NCBI GenBank assembly: GCA_944320665.1
Contig: CALUII010000010.1
Span: 1-49,166 of the forward strand
Direction: 5' to 3'
DNA: 49,166 nucleotides
DNA from: an uncultured Alistipes sp.
GTDB taxonomy: Bacteria; Bacteroidota; Bacteroidia; Bacteroidales; Rikenellaceae
Under the pieces are notes generated by a model, which did no database searches, had not been told where the DNA came from, and worked only from the letters and a program-made list of their open reading frames with translations. This document shows, piece after piece, positions 1 through 8,345 of the stretch. Every line of letters starts with the position of its first letter. Within the stretch, counting starts at the first letter, position 1. Made by a program: the position numbers and the translations under genes.

Positions 1-414
1 CTCGGTGCCCGCGACACGCTGCGCCTGGAGAAGGGCTTCTGCCTCTACGGCAACGACATCGACGACACGACCTCGCCCATCGAGGCCGGCCTGGGATGGA
101 TCACGAAGTTCGTCGACGGAAAGGATTTCATCGACCGGGCCTACATGGAACGCCAAAAGGCTGAAGGCGTACAGCGCAAACTCGTCGGATTCAAGATGAT
201 CGACCGCGGCATTCCGCGCCACGGCTACAAGATCGCCTCGCCCGAAGGCAAGGAGATCGGCCACGTGACCTCGGGCACGATGTCTCCCTGCATGAAGGTC
301 GGTTTCGGCATGGGCTACGTCGAGACGGCCTATGCCAAGGCCGGTACGCAGATCGCTGTCATCGTACGCGACAAACTGCTCAAGGCCGAGGTGGTAAAGC
401 TGCCTTTCGTTTAA
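1..414 (+). CDS. gcvT: Aminomethyltransferase (glycine cleavage T protein), 3' end only
   Basis: C-terminal 137 residues of GcvT, which transfers the aminomethyl carbon of glycine to tetrahydrofolate in the cytoplasmic glycine cleavage system. The reading frame is open from base 1 and begins [20 protein letters not shown], the conserved block of this family. It continues through the SPIEAGLGW segment and the C-terminal barrel domain ([13 protein letters not shown]) to a TAA stop. The family is about 360 residues long, so roughly the first 60 percent lies outside the window. A strong hairpin follows the gene. Identity rests on the motifs; the missing N-terminus cannot be judged. Confidence 0.95.
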   Translation, partial: LGARDTLRLEKGFCLYGNDIDDTTSPIEAGLGWITKFVDGKDFIDRAYMERQKAEGVQRKLVGFKMIDRGIPRHGYKIASPEGKEIGHVTSGTMSPCMKVGFGMGYVETAYAKAGTQIAVIVRDKLLKAEVVKLPFV

Positions 415-445
415 TCGGAACCCGGCGGCACACCGCTGCAAAACG

Positions 446-488
446 AGACGGGCGGGACCTTGCATTGACTGCAGGGTTCCGCCCGTCT
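446..488 (+). terminator. Stem-loop downstream of gcvT
   Basis: Bases 446-459 pair with 475-488 (14 bp, one G-U pair) around a 15-nt loop. It sits between the end of gcvT and the convergent end of the MFS gene, so it could end transcripts from both sides. There is no clear T tract on either strand, so termination is inferred. Confidence 0.55.
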
Positions 489-558
489 GGCTTGCATTCC
501 GCATTGCGGCCGGCACGCAGCGCCTACCGCCTGCCTCCGGCTCATTGCGTCGGAGCGG

Positions 559-2166
559 CTACACCATATCGTCGCCGGCCTTGGCAAAGGTCACACTCAC
601 GGTCTTGTGGAAGGGAATGAAGCGCGACACAACGGCAATGACGAGCGACACCACGAAGAGCCACCCGAGGATCTCCTTCAGAGCGAGCAGCAGGCTCTGC
701 TGCTGCAGCGTATTATAGAGTCCGGTGACGGCCATCTGCTGAGCCTCGGCATAACCGTGGCCCCCGGCCAGCCCCGATTGCAGGGCGGCGTCGTACTTTG
801 CAGCCGCCAGCGGATCGACCATCGTGAAGTGCTCCGACAGCGTATTGAAGTAGTGCGTCTGACGGTGGTAGAGCACGTTGCTGTAGAACGACGTCGCCAG
901 GACGGGCGCCACCACCGAGCGCGACAGGATCAGAAAGAAGGCGTTGTTGATCAGGTAGCGCGGCTCGTCGAACTCCTCGACCACGAAGAGCGCAAAGGCG
1001 ATGATGAGCGTCAGCATGCCGACGCCGCGGATGAAGATTGGCAGGAAAAGGCTCTCGTAGGTGCTGTCGGGCGAGATGCCGAAGTAGAGCATCCCGAAGA
1101 AGATTGCGAAACACCCCATGCCTCCGGCGATGAGGAACCGGAAGCGCCACCGCTGCCAGCGGAACCACCAGAAGCAGATGAAGGCCCCGAGCACATACCC
1201 CGGCAGCAGGTAGATGTAGAGCGTATAGCTTCGCGTGGCATCGACCTGCAGGATGGAGGTCATGTAGTTCGTGAGCAGCGTCGTCGAGGTGCTGAAGAAC
1301 ATGACCAGCATCATGTAGAAGTAGCCCAGGATGGTCTTCGGCTGGAAGATCGGCTTCAGAAAGACGTAGGGCGTACGCGAATGGTACTGCGTCCAGAGGA
1401 AGAGCGAGATGAGCATCGGCGCCAGCACGATGTAAAGGCAGATGCGCGGTGACGCCAGCCAGTCGAGCACCTTGCCGTAGATGAGCACGTACATCAGCAT
1501 GAGGATGCCCGAAGCGATGACCATCATCTCGCGCAGGTGCAGCATGCGCAGCGGCACGCGGCGCAACGGCTGGTCGTGGCGAAAAAAGATCGCCACGCAG
1601 AGCAGCGAAATGGCCAGCAGAATCATCATGAAGTAGTACATGTACTTCCAGTCGTAGTGGTAGGCCAGCTGCGCCGTGATGATCATCGAGAGCTGTCCGA
1701 AACCGAAGACCAACGGATAGAAATAGGAGTAGAACTCGCTGCGGATGTCGTTCGGGCTGAAGACGTTCTTGATCCGGCGGATGCCCCAGAGCATCACGAA
1801 CCCCTTCAGGAATCCGATGATGAAACTGCAGACGATCAGCGTCTCGATCCCGTGCGAACGGGCACAGATCCAACTCAGGATGAACTGCAACGTCAGGTCC
1901 CCGAGCAGGGCCACCTTCGACGAGAGCAGATCGAGCACCTTGGGCACGATCGGATAGGCAAGCGCCATGCCGGCCGATGCAGCATAGTAGCCCATCGAGA
2001 TGTCCTCGGTATAGGTGCCGAGCGTGCCCGAGACTTCAAGCATGCTGCCCGTATAGGAGCCATTGAGCATCGTCACCGGCAGGATGACGGCAAAGAGCAC
2101 CACGACCGCCAGCCAATCGGGCACCCAGCGGCGTACGGGCAGTTCGAGTCGTTCGGCCGTAATCAT
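559..2166 (-). CDS. MFS drug-efflux permease, DHA2/EmrB-like
   Basis: Inner-membrane proton-driven exporter of 535 residues with about 14 hydrophobic segments. It starts with a short cytoplasmic stretch followed by the first helix (DWLAVVVLFAVILPVT). The length and 14-helix layout fit the DHA2 family that works with a periplasmic adaptor and a TolC-like channel. The start overlaps the stop of the adaptor gene by 4 bp (ATGA), implying translational coupling. It is the last gene of marR-tolC-hlyD-mfs. The substrate cannot be read from sequence; drugs, bile salts or fatty acids are typical for the family. Confidence 0.88.
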   Translation of the reverse strand: MITAERLELPVRRWVPDWLAVVVLFAVILPVTMLNGSYTGSMLEVSGTLGTYTEDISMGYYAASAGMALAYPIVPKVLDLLSSKVALLGDLTLQFILSWICARSHGIETLIVCSFIIGFLKGFVMLWGIRRIKNVFSPNDIRSEFYSYFYPLVFGFGQLSMIITAQLAYHYDWKYMYYFMMILLAISLLCVAIFFRHDQPLRRVPLRMLHLREMMVIASGILMLMYVLIYGKVLDWLASPRICLYIVLAPMLISLFLWTQYHSRTPYVFLKPIFQPKTILGYFYMMLVMFFSTSTTLLTNYMTSILQVDATRSYTLYIYLLPGYVLGAFICFWWFRWQRWRFRFLIAGGMGCFAIFFGMLYFGISPDSTYESLFLPIFIRGVGMLTLIIAFALFVVEEFDEPRYLINNAFFLILSRSVVAPVLATSFYSNVLYHRQTHYFNTLSEHFTMVDPLAAAKYDAALQSGLAGGHGYAEAQQMAVTGLYNTLQQQSLLLALKEILGWLFVVSLVIAVVSRFIPFHKTVSVTFAKAGDDMV

Positions 2167-3236
2167 CGCCGCAGTGCCTCCGTCACGACCATCATGCCGG
2201 CACGCAGCAGTGCCATATCCTCATCCGAGACGTCGACCAGGTCGATCCGCACGGGAATGCGCTGCTGCACCTTCACGAAGTTTCCGGCCGAATTGTCGGT
2301 CGGCACGAGCGAGTACTTCGAACCGGTCGCCTCGGAGATGGCCGTGACGCGTCCGCGGAAGCTGCGCCCCGGCAGGGCATCGACCCGCACGATCACCTCC
2401 TGCCCGATGTAGATGTGGGCGATCTGCGTCTCCTTGTAGTTGGCCGTAATCCACTTGTCGGAGCTGCGCACCATGTAGGAGATCGTCTGCCCGGCCTGTA
2501 CCAACTGACCGGGCTCGACCGTACGGCGCCCGATGTAGCCGTCGTAGGGGGCCGTGAGCGTCGTGTAGGAGAGATTCAGCCGCGCCATCTCCAGGTCGGC
2601 TTCACAACGCAGGATGTTGGCCTCGGCACCGACCGTGCGTTTGTTCGCCTCGGTGTACTGCGAACGCGCGGCGTTGCACTGCTCGACCAGGGCCCGATAA
2701 CGTGCCAAGGCCGCCTCGTAGGCCGCCTTGGCCTGTTCGTACTGCTGCTCGGGCACCGATTCGTCCTGCAGCAGGCGCTCGAAACGGCGGTAATCCTGCT
2801 CCAGTTGCCAGAGTTTGGCTTTGGCCTCGGCGATGTTGGCCTCCTGCACGGCGACGTTCGTCCGCGAGGTCTCGATGCCCGTATGGACAATATCCTCCGT
2901 ACCGCGGGCATCGAGCAGCGCCGCCTCGGCATCCTTCACCCGGATACGGTACTCGCTGTCGTCGAGCAGCAGCAGCGTGTCGCCCGCATGAACGAACTGA
3001 TGCTCCGTGAAGCGCACCTCGCGGATGTAACCCGAGACGCGGATGTTCAGCGGGGCGACATACTGATCGACAAAGGCGTCGTTCGTAATTTCGTAACGCA
3101 CATAGCGCCAGAAGTAGTCGGCCACAAACCACAGGCCCGATCCTGCGAGCAGGATGCAGACCGTATTGAGTACGATGTTGCGGAAACGGTGTTTCCGCAG
3201 ATGATGACGTTTTTCGTTCCAATCTCCCATAGACAC
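2163..3236 (-). CDS. HlyD/EmrA-family periplasmic adaptor
   Basis: Membrane-fusion protein of 357 residues linking the MFS pump to the outer-membrane channel. A basic N-terminus (about residues 1-18) precedes one transmembrane helix at about 20-42 (NIVLNTVCILLAGSGLWFVA). A lipoyl half-motif (VSGYIREVRFTE), a long Ala/Glu-rich coiled-coil hairpin (about 90-210), the second lipoyl half (TAPYDGYIGRRTVEPGQLV) and a beta-barrel domain follow. The family assignment is secure from this order. It lies 30 bp after tolC and overlaps the permease by 4 bp. Confidence 0.9.
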   Translation of the reverse strand: MSMGDWNEKRHHLRKHRFRNIVLNTVCILLAGSGLWFVADYFWRYVRYEITNDAFVDQYVAPLNIRVSGYIREVRFTEHQFVHAGDTLLLLDDSEYRIRVKDAEAALLDARGTEDIVHTGIETSRTNVAVQEANIAEAKAKLWQLEQDYRRFERLLQDESVPEQQYEQAKAAYEAALARYRALVEQCNAARSQYTEANKRTVGAEANILRCEADLEMARLNLSYTTLTAPYDGYIGRRTVEPGQLVQAGQTISYMVRSSDKWITANYKETQIAHIYIGQEVIVRVDALPGRSFRGRVTAISEATGSKYSLVPTDNSAGNFVKVQQRIPVRIDLVDVSDEDMALLRAGMMVVTEALRR

Positions 3237-3266
3237 AGACTCTCTCTCAGACTCAAAAAAAAGAAA

Positions 3267-4598
3267 TCACAAATTACCGCAAGCCTCCAGCAACTGATAG
3301 TAGGTGTAGATCACGCGCGTGCGGGCGGCCGTGAGCTGCAATTCGACGTTGAGCCGCACGCTGTTGGCATCGAGCAGGTCGGTCAGAATGGCCAGCTGAT
3401 TCAGATAGCGGTTCTGCATGATGCGGTAGTTCTCGTCCGCCTGACGGGCCGAGAGTTTCAGCGCTTCGACCTGCTTGACCGCCTCCTCGTGATGCAGGTA
3501 GGCTTCACGCACCCGCATGCGGATCCGCTGGCGTTCCTGCTCCTCGGCATTGAGCCGCAGGGCGACCAGTTGACGGCTCTCGCGCACCTTGTAGCGGCCC
3601 TTGTAGAGGGCAAAGAGCGGCACCGAGATCGAAAGTCCCACATTCCAGTTGTTGTTGTAGAGGTCCTCCATCGTGCGGGCGATGGGGCGGGCCAGCGCAT
3701 TCGACGCATAGAGCGAGACACTCGGCAACTGCTCGGACCGGGCCAGACGCACGTCGTTGCGGGCCAACTCGGTCTGCAGACGCAGGCTCTTCATGGCAGG
3801 GTCGTTGGCATAGGCCGTCGTGAGGTACTCCTCATAGGCAATGAGCGAGGCCGGCTGGTAGAGCAGCGTCGTATCGGGGCGCACGATCCGCATCTCGTCC
3901 TCCTCGCCCACGAGGATGTCGATCTGCTGCGAGGCCAGACGGATGCTGTTGCACGTCTCGTCGAGCGAGAGGCGGTCGTTCGTCAGCTGCATCTCGCTGC
4001 GCAGCACGTCGTTGTTGGTGATGAGTCCCTCGTCCTTCATGCGGCGGATGTCGTGCAGACGACGTTCCGACTCCTCGATGTTGCGTGTCAGCACCTCCTG
4101 CTGACGATAGAGGCTGAAGAGCTGCATGTAGTATTCGAGCAGCAGCAACTTCACTTCGCCGCGATCGTTCTCCGACTGCAGGGCAGCCAGCACGCGTTCC
4201 ATGTCGGCCTTGCGGATCGTGTGACGCAGCCGGCCGCCTTGGTAGATCGGCTGCACGAAATCGACGGCGTAGTTCTGCGACCAGTCCGGCGCCTCGGGCC
4301 GATAGGGCTGCGTCAATCCGCGACGAAAGACAATGGGTTGTCCGACAAATCCGCCCTGCAGTCCGACCTGCACATCGGGCAAACGGGCGGCACGGGCCCC
4401 CTGAAGCCGCTCCTGCGCCGCCGTCTCGTTCAGCGCGTCGGCCTGCAGCAGCAGGCTGTGCTGCACCCCGCGGTCGAAGAGCTCCCCGACCGAGAGGTAG
4501 AGCGTATCGGCCGGCTGCGCCTCGGCCCGCACGAGCCCCGCACACAACACCAAGGCGACCACCGCCCCTACTCTTCTATATACGTTCCAACACCTCAT
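3267..4598 (-). CDS. TolC-family outer-membrane efflux protein
   Basis: Outer-membrane channel subunit of about 443 residues. I chose the ATG at 4598 because it opens directly into a signal peptide (MRCWNVYRRVGAVVALVLCAG, then cleavage near AEA). The upstream in-frame codons only reflect overlap with marR. The mature part has the two long alpha-helical repeats of OEP proteins, with VDFVQPIYQGGRLR in the first half and ISVPLFALYKGRYKV in the second, and it ends in coiled coil. The start overlaps the end of marR by 23 bp. It forms the outer component of the efflux system with the next two genes. Confidence 0.9.
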   Translation of the reverse strand: MRCWNVYRRVGAVVALVLCAGLVRAEAQPADTLYLSVGELFDRGVQHSLLLQADALNETAAQERLQGARAARLPDVQVGLQGGFVGQPIVFRRGLTQPYRPEAPDWSQNYAVDFVQPIYQGGRLRHTIRKADMERVLAALQSENDRGEVKLLLLEYYMQLFSLYRQQEVLTRNIEESERRLHDIRRMKDEGLITNNDVLRSEMQLTNDRLSLDETCNSIRLASQQIDILVGEEDEMRIVRPDTTLLYQPASLIAYEEYLTTAYANDPAMKSLRLQTELARNDVRLARSEQLPSVSLYASNALARPIARTMEDLYNNNWNVGLSISVPLFALYKGRYKVRESRQLVALRLNAEEQERQRIRMRVREAYLHHEEAVKQVEALKLSARQADENYRIMQNRYLNQLAILTDLLDANSVRLNVELQLTAARTRVIYTYYQLLEACGNL

Positions 4599-5025
4599 AT
4601 ACCTCCTCCAGTCCGGATGCCAGACGCCGGATCTCGCCCACCCCCAGCACCTTCTCGGCCTGCGCATAGGCATCGTCGAGCAGGGGACGGAGCCGTCCCC
4701 AGTAGGCACGCCCTGCGGGCGTGAGGTAAACGAGTTTGTTGCGCCGGTCCGAGGGATCGGGCCGACGTTCGATGTATCCATCCAATTGCATGTGGTTCAG
4801 CAGGCTGCTCAGACAGGCTTTGCCCTTGGCCGTGCGTTCGGCCAGCATCTGCTGCGGAATACCCTCCTCCGTGGACAAGGTGCTCAATACCTGAAGCACC
4901 TCATACGTGGTGCGGACGCCGTGGTGGCGGAGGGTACGCAGGACACACTCGCGGAAGGCGATCCGTACCCGGACGATCTGCAACTGCAGATGGCGTAAAT
5001 CGGTACCTCCGTTCGTCATACTCAT
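4576..5025 (-). CDS. MarR-family transcriptional regulator
   Basis: Cytoplasmic winged-helix regulator of about 149 residues. The HTH is visible in the GIPQQMLAERTAKGKACLSSLL region, followed by the wing with the MarR signature DPSDRRNKLVYLTPAGRAY. A TTG at 5043 is in frame but lies within the promoter -7 element, so translation must begin at the ATG at 5025 or the one at 5019. It is the first gene of the efflux operon. Its promoter is overlapped by an inverted repeat suited to autorepression. The ligand is unknown. Confidence 0.9.
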   Translation of the reverse strand: MSMTNGGTDLRHLQLQIVRVRIAFRECVLRTLRHHGVRTTYEVLQVLSTLSTEEGIPQQMLAERTAKGKACLSSLLNHMQLDGYIERRPDPSDRRNKLVYLTPAGRAYWGRLRPLLDDAYAQAEKVLGVGEIRRLASGLEEVYEVLERI

Positions 5026-5040
5026 CCATGATTTCGGCCG

Positions 5041-5080
5041 CAAAGATAGCCATTCGCAACCGAACAGTCAAATTTTTGAC
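5041..5080 (-). promoter_or_regulatory. marR promoter with overlapping inverted-repeat operator
   Basis: On the minus strand TTTG (5072-5069), a 20-nt spacer and TATCTTTG (5048-5041) match the Bacteroidota housekeeping promoter. The inverted repeat GTCAAA-TT-TTTGAC (5067-5080) covers the -33 box. An MarR dimer bound there would block the polymerase. The promoter is read directly; the operator role is inferred. Confidence 0.72.
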
Positions 5081-5223
5081 CGATTTTCCCCATCCGGGCC
5101 CTCCGCACGCGCCGGGCAGCCCGCCCAAACGCAGCCTCCGTTCGGCCTGTGCGCAACAAGATCCGCCCTCCTTCATGCAACGAATTCCGCCAACGGCCGA
5201 TGCGGAAACCCGAAAAAAAACAA

Positions 5224-5231
5224 TAACTTTG
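5224..5231 (+). promoter_or_regulatory. -7 element of the AraC-family gene
   Basis: TAACTTTG matches the TAnnTTTG consensus and lies 47 nt before the start codon. No TTTG box was seen at the expected distance upstream, which would fit an activator-dependent promoter. Confidence 0.5.
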
Positions 5232-5278
5232 TTGTCGCGCGCGTTACATTCGCGCACATACCCCCACAAAAGAGACTC

Positions 5279-6175
5279 ATGGATGACATCCTGCACATCG
5301 ACCGCGTCAGCCAATACAACGACCTGATGGGCGTCGCGACGCTCCATCCGCTGGTGAGCGTGATCGACTTCGCCACCTGCGCCCCCTGCCGCCACGTACG
5401 GCTCGGCATGGGGTGCTACACCCTCTTCCTCAAGGAGGTCCAATGCGGCGAGCTGCTCTACGGCCGCAGCCGCTACGACTACCAGGAGGGGACGCTCGTC
5501 TTTCTGGCCCCGGGACAGGTGATCGGCATCGCGGACAACGGCCAGACCTTCCAACCCAAAGGATGGGCCCTGCTCTTTGACCCCGAACTGCTGCACGGTA
5601 CGGAACTCGGACGTCGGATCAAGGAGTACGGATTCTTCTCCTACGAGGTAAACGAAGCGCTGCACCTCTCCGAATCGGAGCGACGGACGGTCATCGACTG
5701 CCTGCGAAACATCCAGGCCGAACTGCACCACTCGCCCGACAGACACAGCCGCCCCCTGATCGTCTCGAACATCGAACTGCTGCTCAACTACTGCATGCGT
5801 TTCTATGAGCGCCAGTTCGCCATGCGCCACCCCGTCAACAGCGATCTGCTGGCCCGTTTCGAACGGCTGCTCGACGACTACTACCGCGGCGACCTGCCGC
5901 AACGACTCGGACTGCCGACCGTGCGCTACTTTGCCGAACAACTCCACCTCTCGCCCAACTACTTCGGCGATCTGATCCGCAAGGAGACGGGACGTACGGC
6001 TCAGGAACAGATCCAGCTCCACCTCATCGACCGGGCCAAGGAGCTGATCTGCGACACGGAACGCAGCGTGAGCGACATTGCCTACGAACTGGGCTTCCAG
6101 TATCCGCAGCACTTCAGCCGCCTCTTCAAGAAGGTCGTGGGCCAGACGCCCGTCGAATACCGCACACACGAATAA
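5279..6175 (+). CDS. AraC-family transcriptional regulator
   Basis: Regulator of 298 residues. The N-terminal half (about 1-180) is a cupin-like sensor region (GTLVFLAPGQVIGIADNG). The C-terminal 100 residues hold the two HTH motifs of AraC proteins: LSPNYFGDLIRKETG, and then SVSDIAYELGFQYPQHFSRL ending in GQTPVEYR. The ATG at 5279 begins MDDILHIDRV; upstream in-frame sequence belongs to the intergenic region. It is divergent from the efflux operon and only 30 bp before the YqaA-like gene, so it may control either side. The ligand is unknown. Confidence 0.9.
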   Translation: MDDILHIDRVSQYNDLMGVATLHPLVSVIDFATCAPCRHVRLGMGCYTLFLKEVQCGELLYGRSRYDYQEGTLVFLAPGQVIGIADNGQTFQPKGWALLFDPELLHGTELGRRIKEYGFFSYEVNEALHLSESERRTVIDCLRNIQAELHHSPDRHSRPLIVSNIELLLNYCMRFYERQFAMRHPVNSDLLARFERLLDDYYRGDLPQRLGLPTVRYFAEQLHLSPNYFGDLIRKETGRTAQEQIQLHLIDRAKELICDTERSVSDIAYELGFQYPQHFSRLFKKVVGQTPVEYRTHE

Positions 6176-6205
6176 ACCCGCCGCTCCACGGCACACACGC
6201 ACATC

Positions 6206-6652
6206 ATGGAGACGCTCACACAACTACTGCTCGATTGGGGCTACGGCGGCCTCTTTCTCGCGGCTTTTGCCGCGGGCAGCATCCTTCCGCTCGGGTCGGA
6301 GGTGCTCTTTATGCTGCTGCTGGGCATGGGCCTCAACCCCGTAGGATGCATCGTCGCCGCCACGGCCGGAAACACCCTCGGCGGCATGAGCTGCTACGCT
6401 ATCGGACGTCTCGGCAAAACGCAGTGGATCACGCGCCTGGGCGTCAGCGCCGAGAAGCTCGCCAAGGCACAACGCTTCCTGCACGGCCGCGGGGCGTTGA
6501 TGGGCTTTTTCGCCTTTCTGCCGGTTATCGGCGAAGCGATCGCCGTGGCCCTGGGACTGATGCGGGCCAACGTCTGGATCACGACGCTGGCCATGGGGCT
6601 CGGCAAACTGGCCCGATACACGGCCTTGTGGCTTCCCTACGCCTGTCTGTAA
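6206..6652 (+). CDS. YqaA-like DedA/SNARE-associated family membrane protein
   Basis: Small inner-membrane protein of 148 residues with about four hydrophobic segments. It shows the family pattern of an E in an early helix (LPLGSEVLFMLLL), a glycine-rich re-entrant stretch (TAGNTLGGMSCYAIGRLG) and a second conserved helix (FFAFLPVIGEAIAVALG). Related DedA proteins act in lipid-carrier flipping and membrane homeostasis; the role of the short YqaA branch is not established. It follows the AraC gene by 30 bp and may share its transcript. Confidence 0.8.
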   Translation: METLTQLLLDWGYGGLFLAAFAAGSILPLGSEVLFMLLLGMGLNPVGCIVAATAGNTLGGMSCYAIGRLGKTQWITRLGVSAEKLAKAQRFLHGRGALMGFFAFLPVIGEAIAVALGLMRANVWITTLAMGLGKLARYTALWLPYACL

Positions 6653-6698
6653 CCCCCTCGTCGCCCGAATTCTCAGGAGCTCTTTCATCGAAACTCCC

Positions 6699-7496
6699 AT
6701 GCACACCTCCATCGCCTCCACACCCCCACGCCCGCCCCACGACACCGCCGTCCGCCCCGGGCACATCACCTGGAATCCGTGGCACGGGTGCCACAAGATC
6801 AGCGAGGGATGCCGCCACTGCTACGTCTATCGTCAGGACACTCTCTTCGAACGCGACGCCGCCGTCGTGCACCGCACGGCCGCATTCAACCTGCCCGTAC
6901 GCCGCAGCCGCGACGGACGGTTCCAGATTCCGTCGGGCACCACCGTGCTGACCTGCTTCACCTCCGACCTGCTGCTTCCGGAGGCGGATGCCTGGCGTCC
7001 GGAGGTATGGGAGATGATGCGCCTGCGCCACGACCTGCACTTCGTCTTCTTCACCAAGCGAATCGACCGTTTGGCCTCCCTCCTTCCGCCCGACTGGGGC
7101 GAGGGGTACGACCACGTCACCATCGGCTGCACGGTCGAAACCCAGGCCATGGCCGACCGCCGGCTGCCGATCTTCGGCTCACTGCCCATACGACACAAGT
7201 GGGTGATCTGTGCCCCGCTGCTCGGACCGGTCGACCTCTCGGCATACCTCGACGGCTCCATCGAGGAGGTCACGGCCGGTGGCGAATCGGGATCCGAAGC
7301 CCGCATCTGCGACTTTGCATGGGTACTGGCCCTGCGCCGGCAGTGCATCGAGCACCGCACGCCCTTCACCTTCCATCAAACCGGCGCCCGGCTGCAAAAA
7401 GGGGGACGCGTCTACCGCATCCCCCGTTCGTTGCAACGTGAGCAGGCCCGTCGGGCCGGAATCGACTATATGCCCGCCGACCGTCCGGAACCATAA
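6699..7496 (+). CDS. DUF5131 (Gp37/Gp68-like) protein with a Cys cluster
   Basis: Protein of 265 residues beginning its domain at HITWNPWHGCHKISEGCRHC, with cysteines spaced C-x6-C-x2-C followed by Y, the hallmark of the DUF5131/Gp37-Gp68 family first named in phages. Other family blocks are LTCFTSDLL, FFTKRIDRL, VTIGCTVETQ and TAGGESGSEAR. The three-cysteine cluster resembles those that bind an iron-sulfur cluster, but the reaction is not known. There are no phage genes nearby, so it is a chromosomal family member. It converges on the ferritin gene with a 6-bp gap. Confidence 0.8.
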   Translation: MHTSIASTPPRPPHDTAVRPGHITWNPWHGCHKISEGCRHCYVYRQDTLFERDAAVVHRTAAFNLPVRRSRDGRFQIPSGTTVLTCFTSDLLLPEADAWRPEVWEMMRLRHDLHFVFFTKRIDRLASLLPPDWGEGYDHVTIGCTVETQAMADRRLPIFGSLPIRHKWVICAPLLGPVDLSAYLDGSIEEVTAGGESGSEARICDFAWVLALRRQCIEHRTPFTFHQTGARLQKGGRVYRIPRSLQREQARRAGIDYMPADRPEP

Positions 7497-7502
7497 CACC
7501 CG

Positions 7503-8027
7503 CTATTCGGCCTTTCCGGCCAGCGGAGCCGGCATCTTGTAGGCGCGCGTGGCCAGCTCCTTGTCGAGCATGTAGGTGCCGAACTTGTTGCCGTCGACCG
7601 CCTTCATGGCATCGATCATCTCCTGGGCAGCCTCCTCCTCCTCGACCTGCTCGTTGACAAACCAAACGAGCGTATTCGACGTCGCGAAGTCATTCTCTTC
7701 GGCCGCCAGACGGCACAGGTCGTTGAACATCGCGGTCACCTTTCGTTCGTGGGCCAGCGTATCCTCGAACGCAGCCAGCGGCGACTCCCACGTCGTCTTG
7801 ACGGCCCCGATCGGTGCCAGCGTCACCAGGCCGCCGCGCGACAGAAGGTAGTTGATCAGAATCTGCGCATGGTCCTGCTCCTCGCGGAACTGCACGGCGA
7901 ACCAGTTGGCCACCCCCTTGAGTCCCTTGGCCGAGGCGTCGACCGACATCGAAAGATAGAGATAAGCCGACCAGAATTCGGCATTGATCTGCGCATTGAG
8001 CGCATCCTGCAATTTTTGAGACAACAT
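7503..8027 (-). CDS. ftnA: Ferritin
   Basis: Iron-storage protein of 174 residues, normal for bacterial non-heme ferritin. The ferroxidase ligands are visible as E17 (NAEFWSAYLYL), E49/E50 and H53 (FREEQDHA), with further acidic residues in the second helix pair (VNEQVEEEEAAQEM). It oxidises ferrous iron and stores it in a 24-subunit cytoplasmic shell. It is monocistronic, with its own -7 element (TATCTTTG) about 37 nt upstream of the ATG. No Fur-like palindrome was recognised. Confidence 0.95.
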   Translation of the reverse strand: MLSQKLQDALNAQINAEFWSAYLYLSMSVDASAKGLKGVANWFAVQFREEQDHAQILINYLLSRGGLVTLAPIGAVKTTWESPLAAFEDTLAHERKVTAMFNDLCRLAAEENDFATSNTLVWFVNEQVEEEEAAQEMIDAMKAVDGNKFGTYMLDKELATRAYKMPAPLAGKAE

Positions 8028-8063
8028 AATACTTCGTATATTTTAGGTAAACCTTTTCCTCGA

Positions 8064-8071
8064 CAAAGATA
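8064..8071 (-). promoter_or_regulatory. -7 element of the ferritin gene
   Basis: TATCTTTG on the minus strand, giving a leader of about 30 nt before the ferritin ATG at 8027. The nearest TTTG lies 25 nt upstream, wider than the usual 19-21. Confidence 0.55.
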
Positions 8072-8206
8072 CGACCGTTTTGCGCGTTTTGTACCACAAA
8101 AACGGCAATCATCACCGACGCAACTTTCGTTCCGCGTCCGCATCGGCACCCCGTTCCGTGCCACCCGACCACACGCATCGGCATGCCCCGGCCGGCCGAT
8201 CACACT

Positions 8207-8242
8207 AAAAAAAGGTGGAGTGCTTCGTAAAAAGATGCACTC
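8207..8242 (-). terminator. Intrinsic terminator of the fabH operon
   Basis: On the minus strand GAGTGC and GCACTC (8242-8237 with 8223-8218) form a stem followed by CAC and seven T (8213-8207). A longer outer pairing is also possible (8215-8222 with 8258-8265). The 8028-8345 gap otherwise holds only the ferritin promoter and no recognisable gene. Confidence 0.7.
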
Positions 8243-8345
8243 AACCCTGTAAGTTGTCACTCCACAGGCACCCCGCATTCGGGTCCTCCACACAGAAGCT
8301 TTCTCTGCGCGGCCCACGCCTGCAACCTTGTGATTCAATCTTCCG

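Noticed and set aside
2415-4724. 769-codon plus-strand frame opposite hlyD and tolC
   Set aside because: It lies entirely antisense to well-supported efflux genes and shows no domain or signal.
6699-7496. The DUF5131 gene as a prophage remnant
   Set aside because: No integrase, structural or lysis genes, and no attachment-like repeats are nearby.
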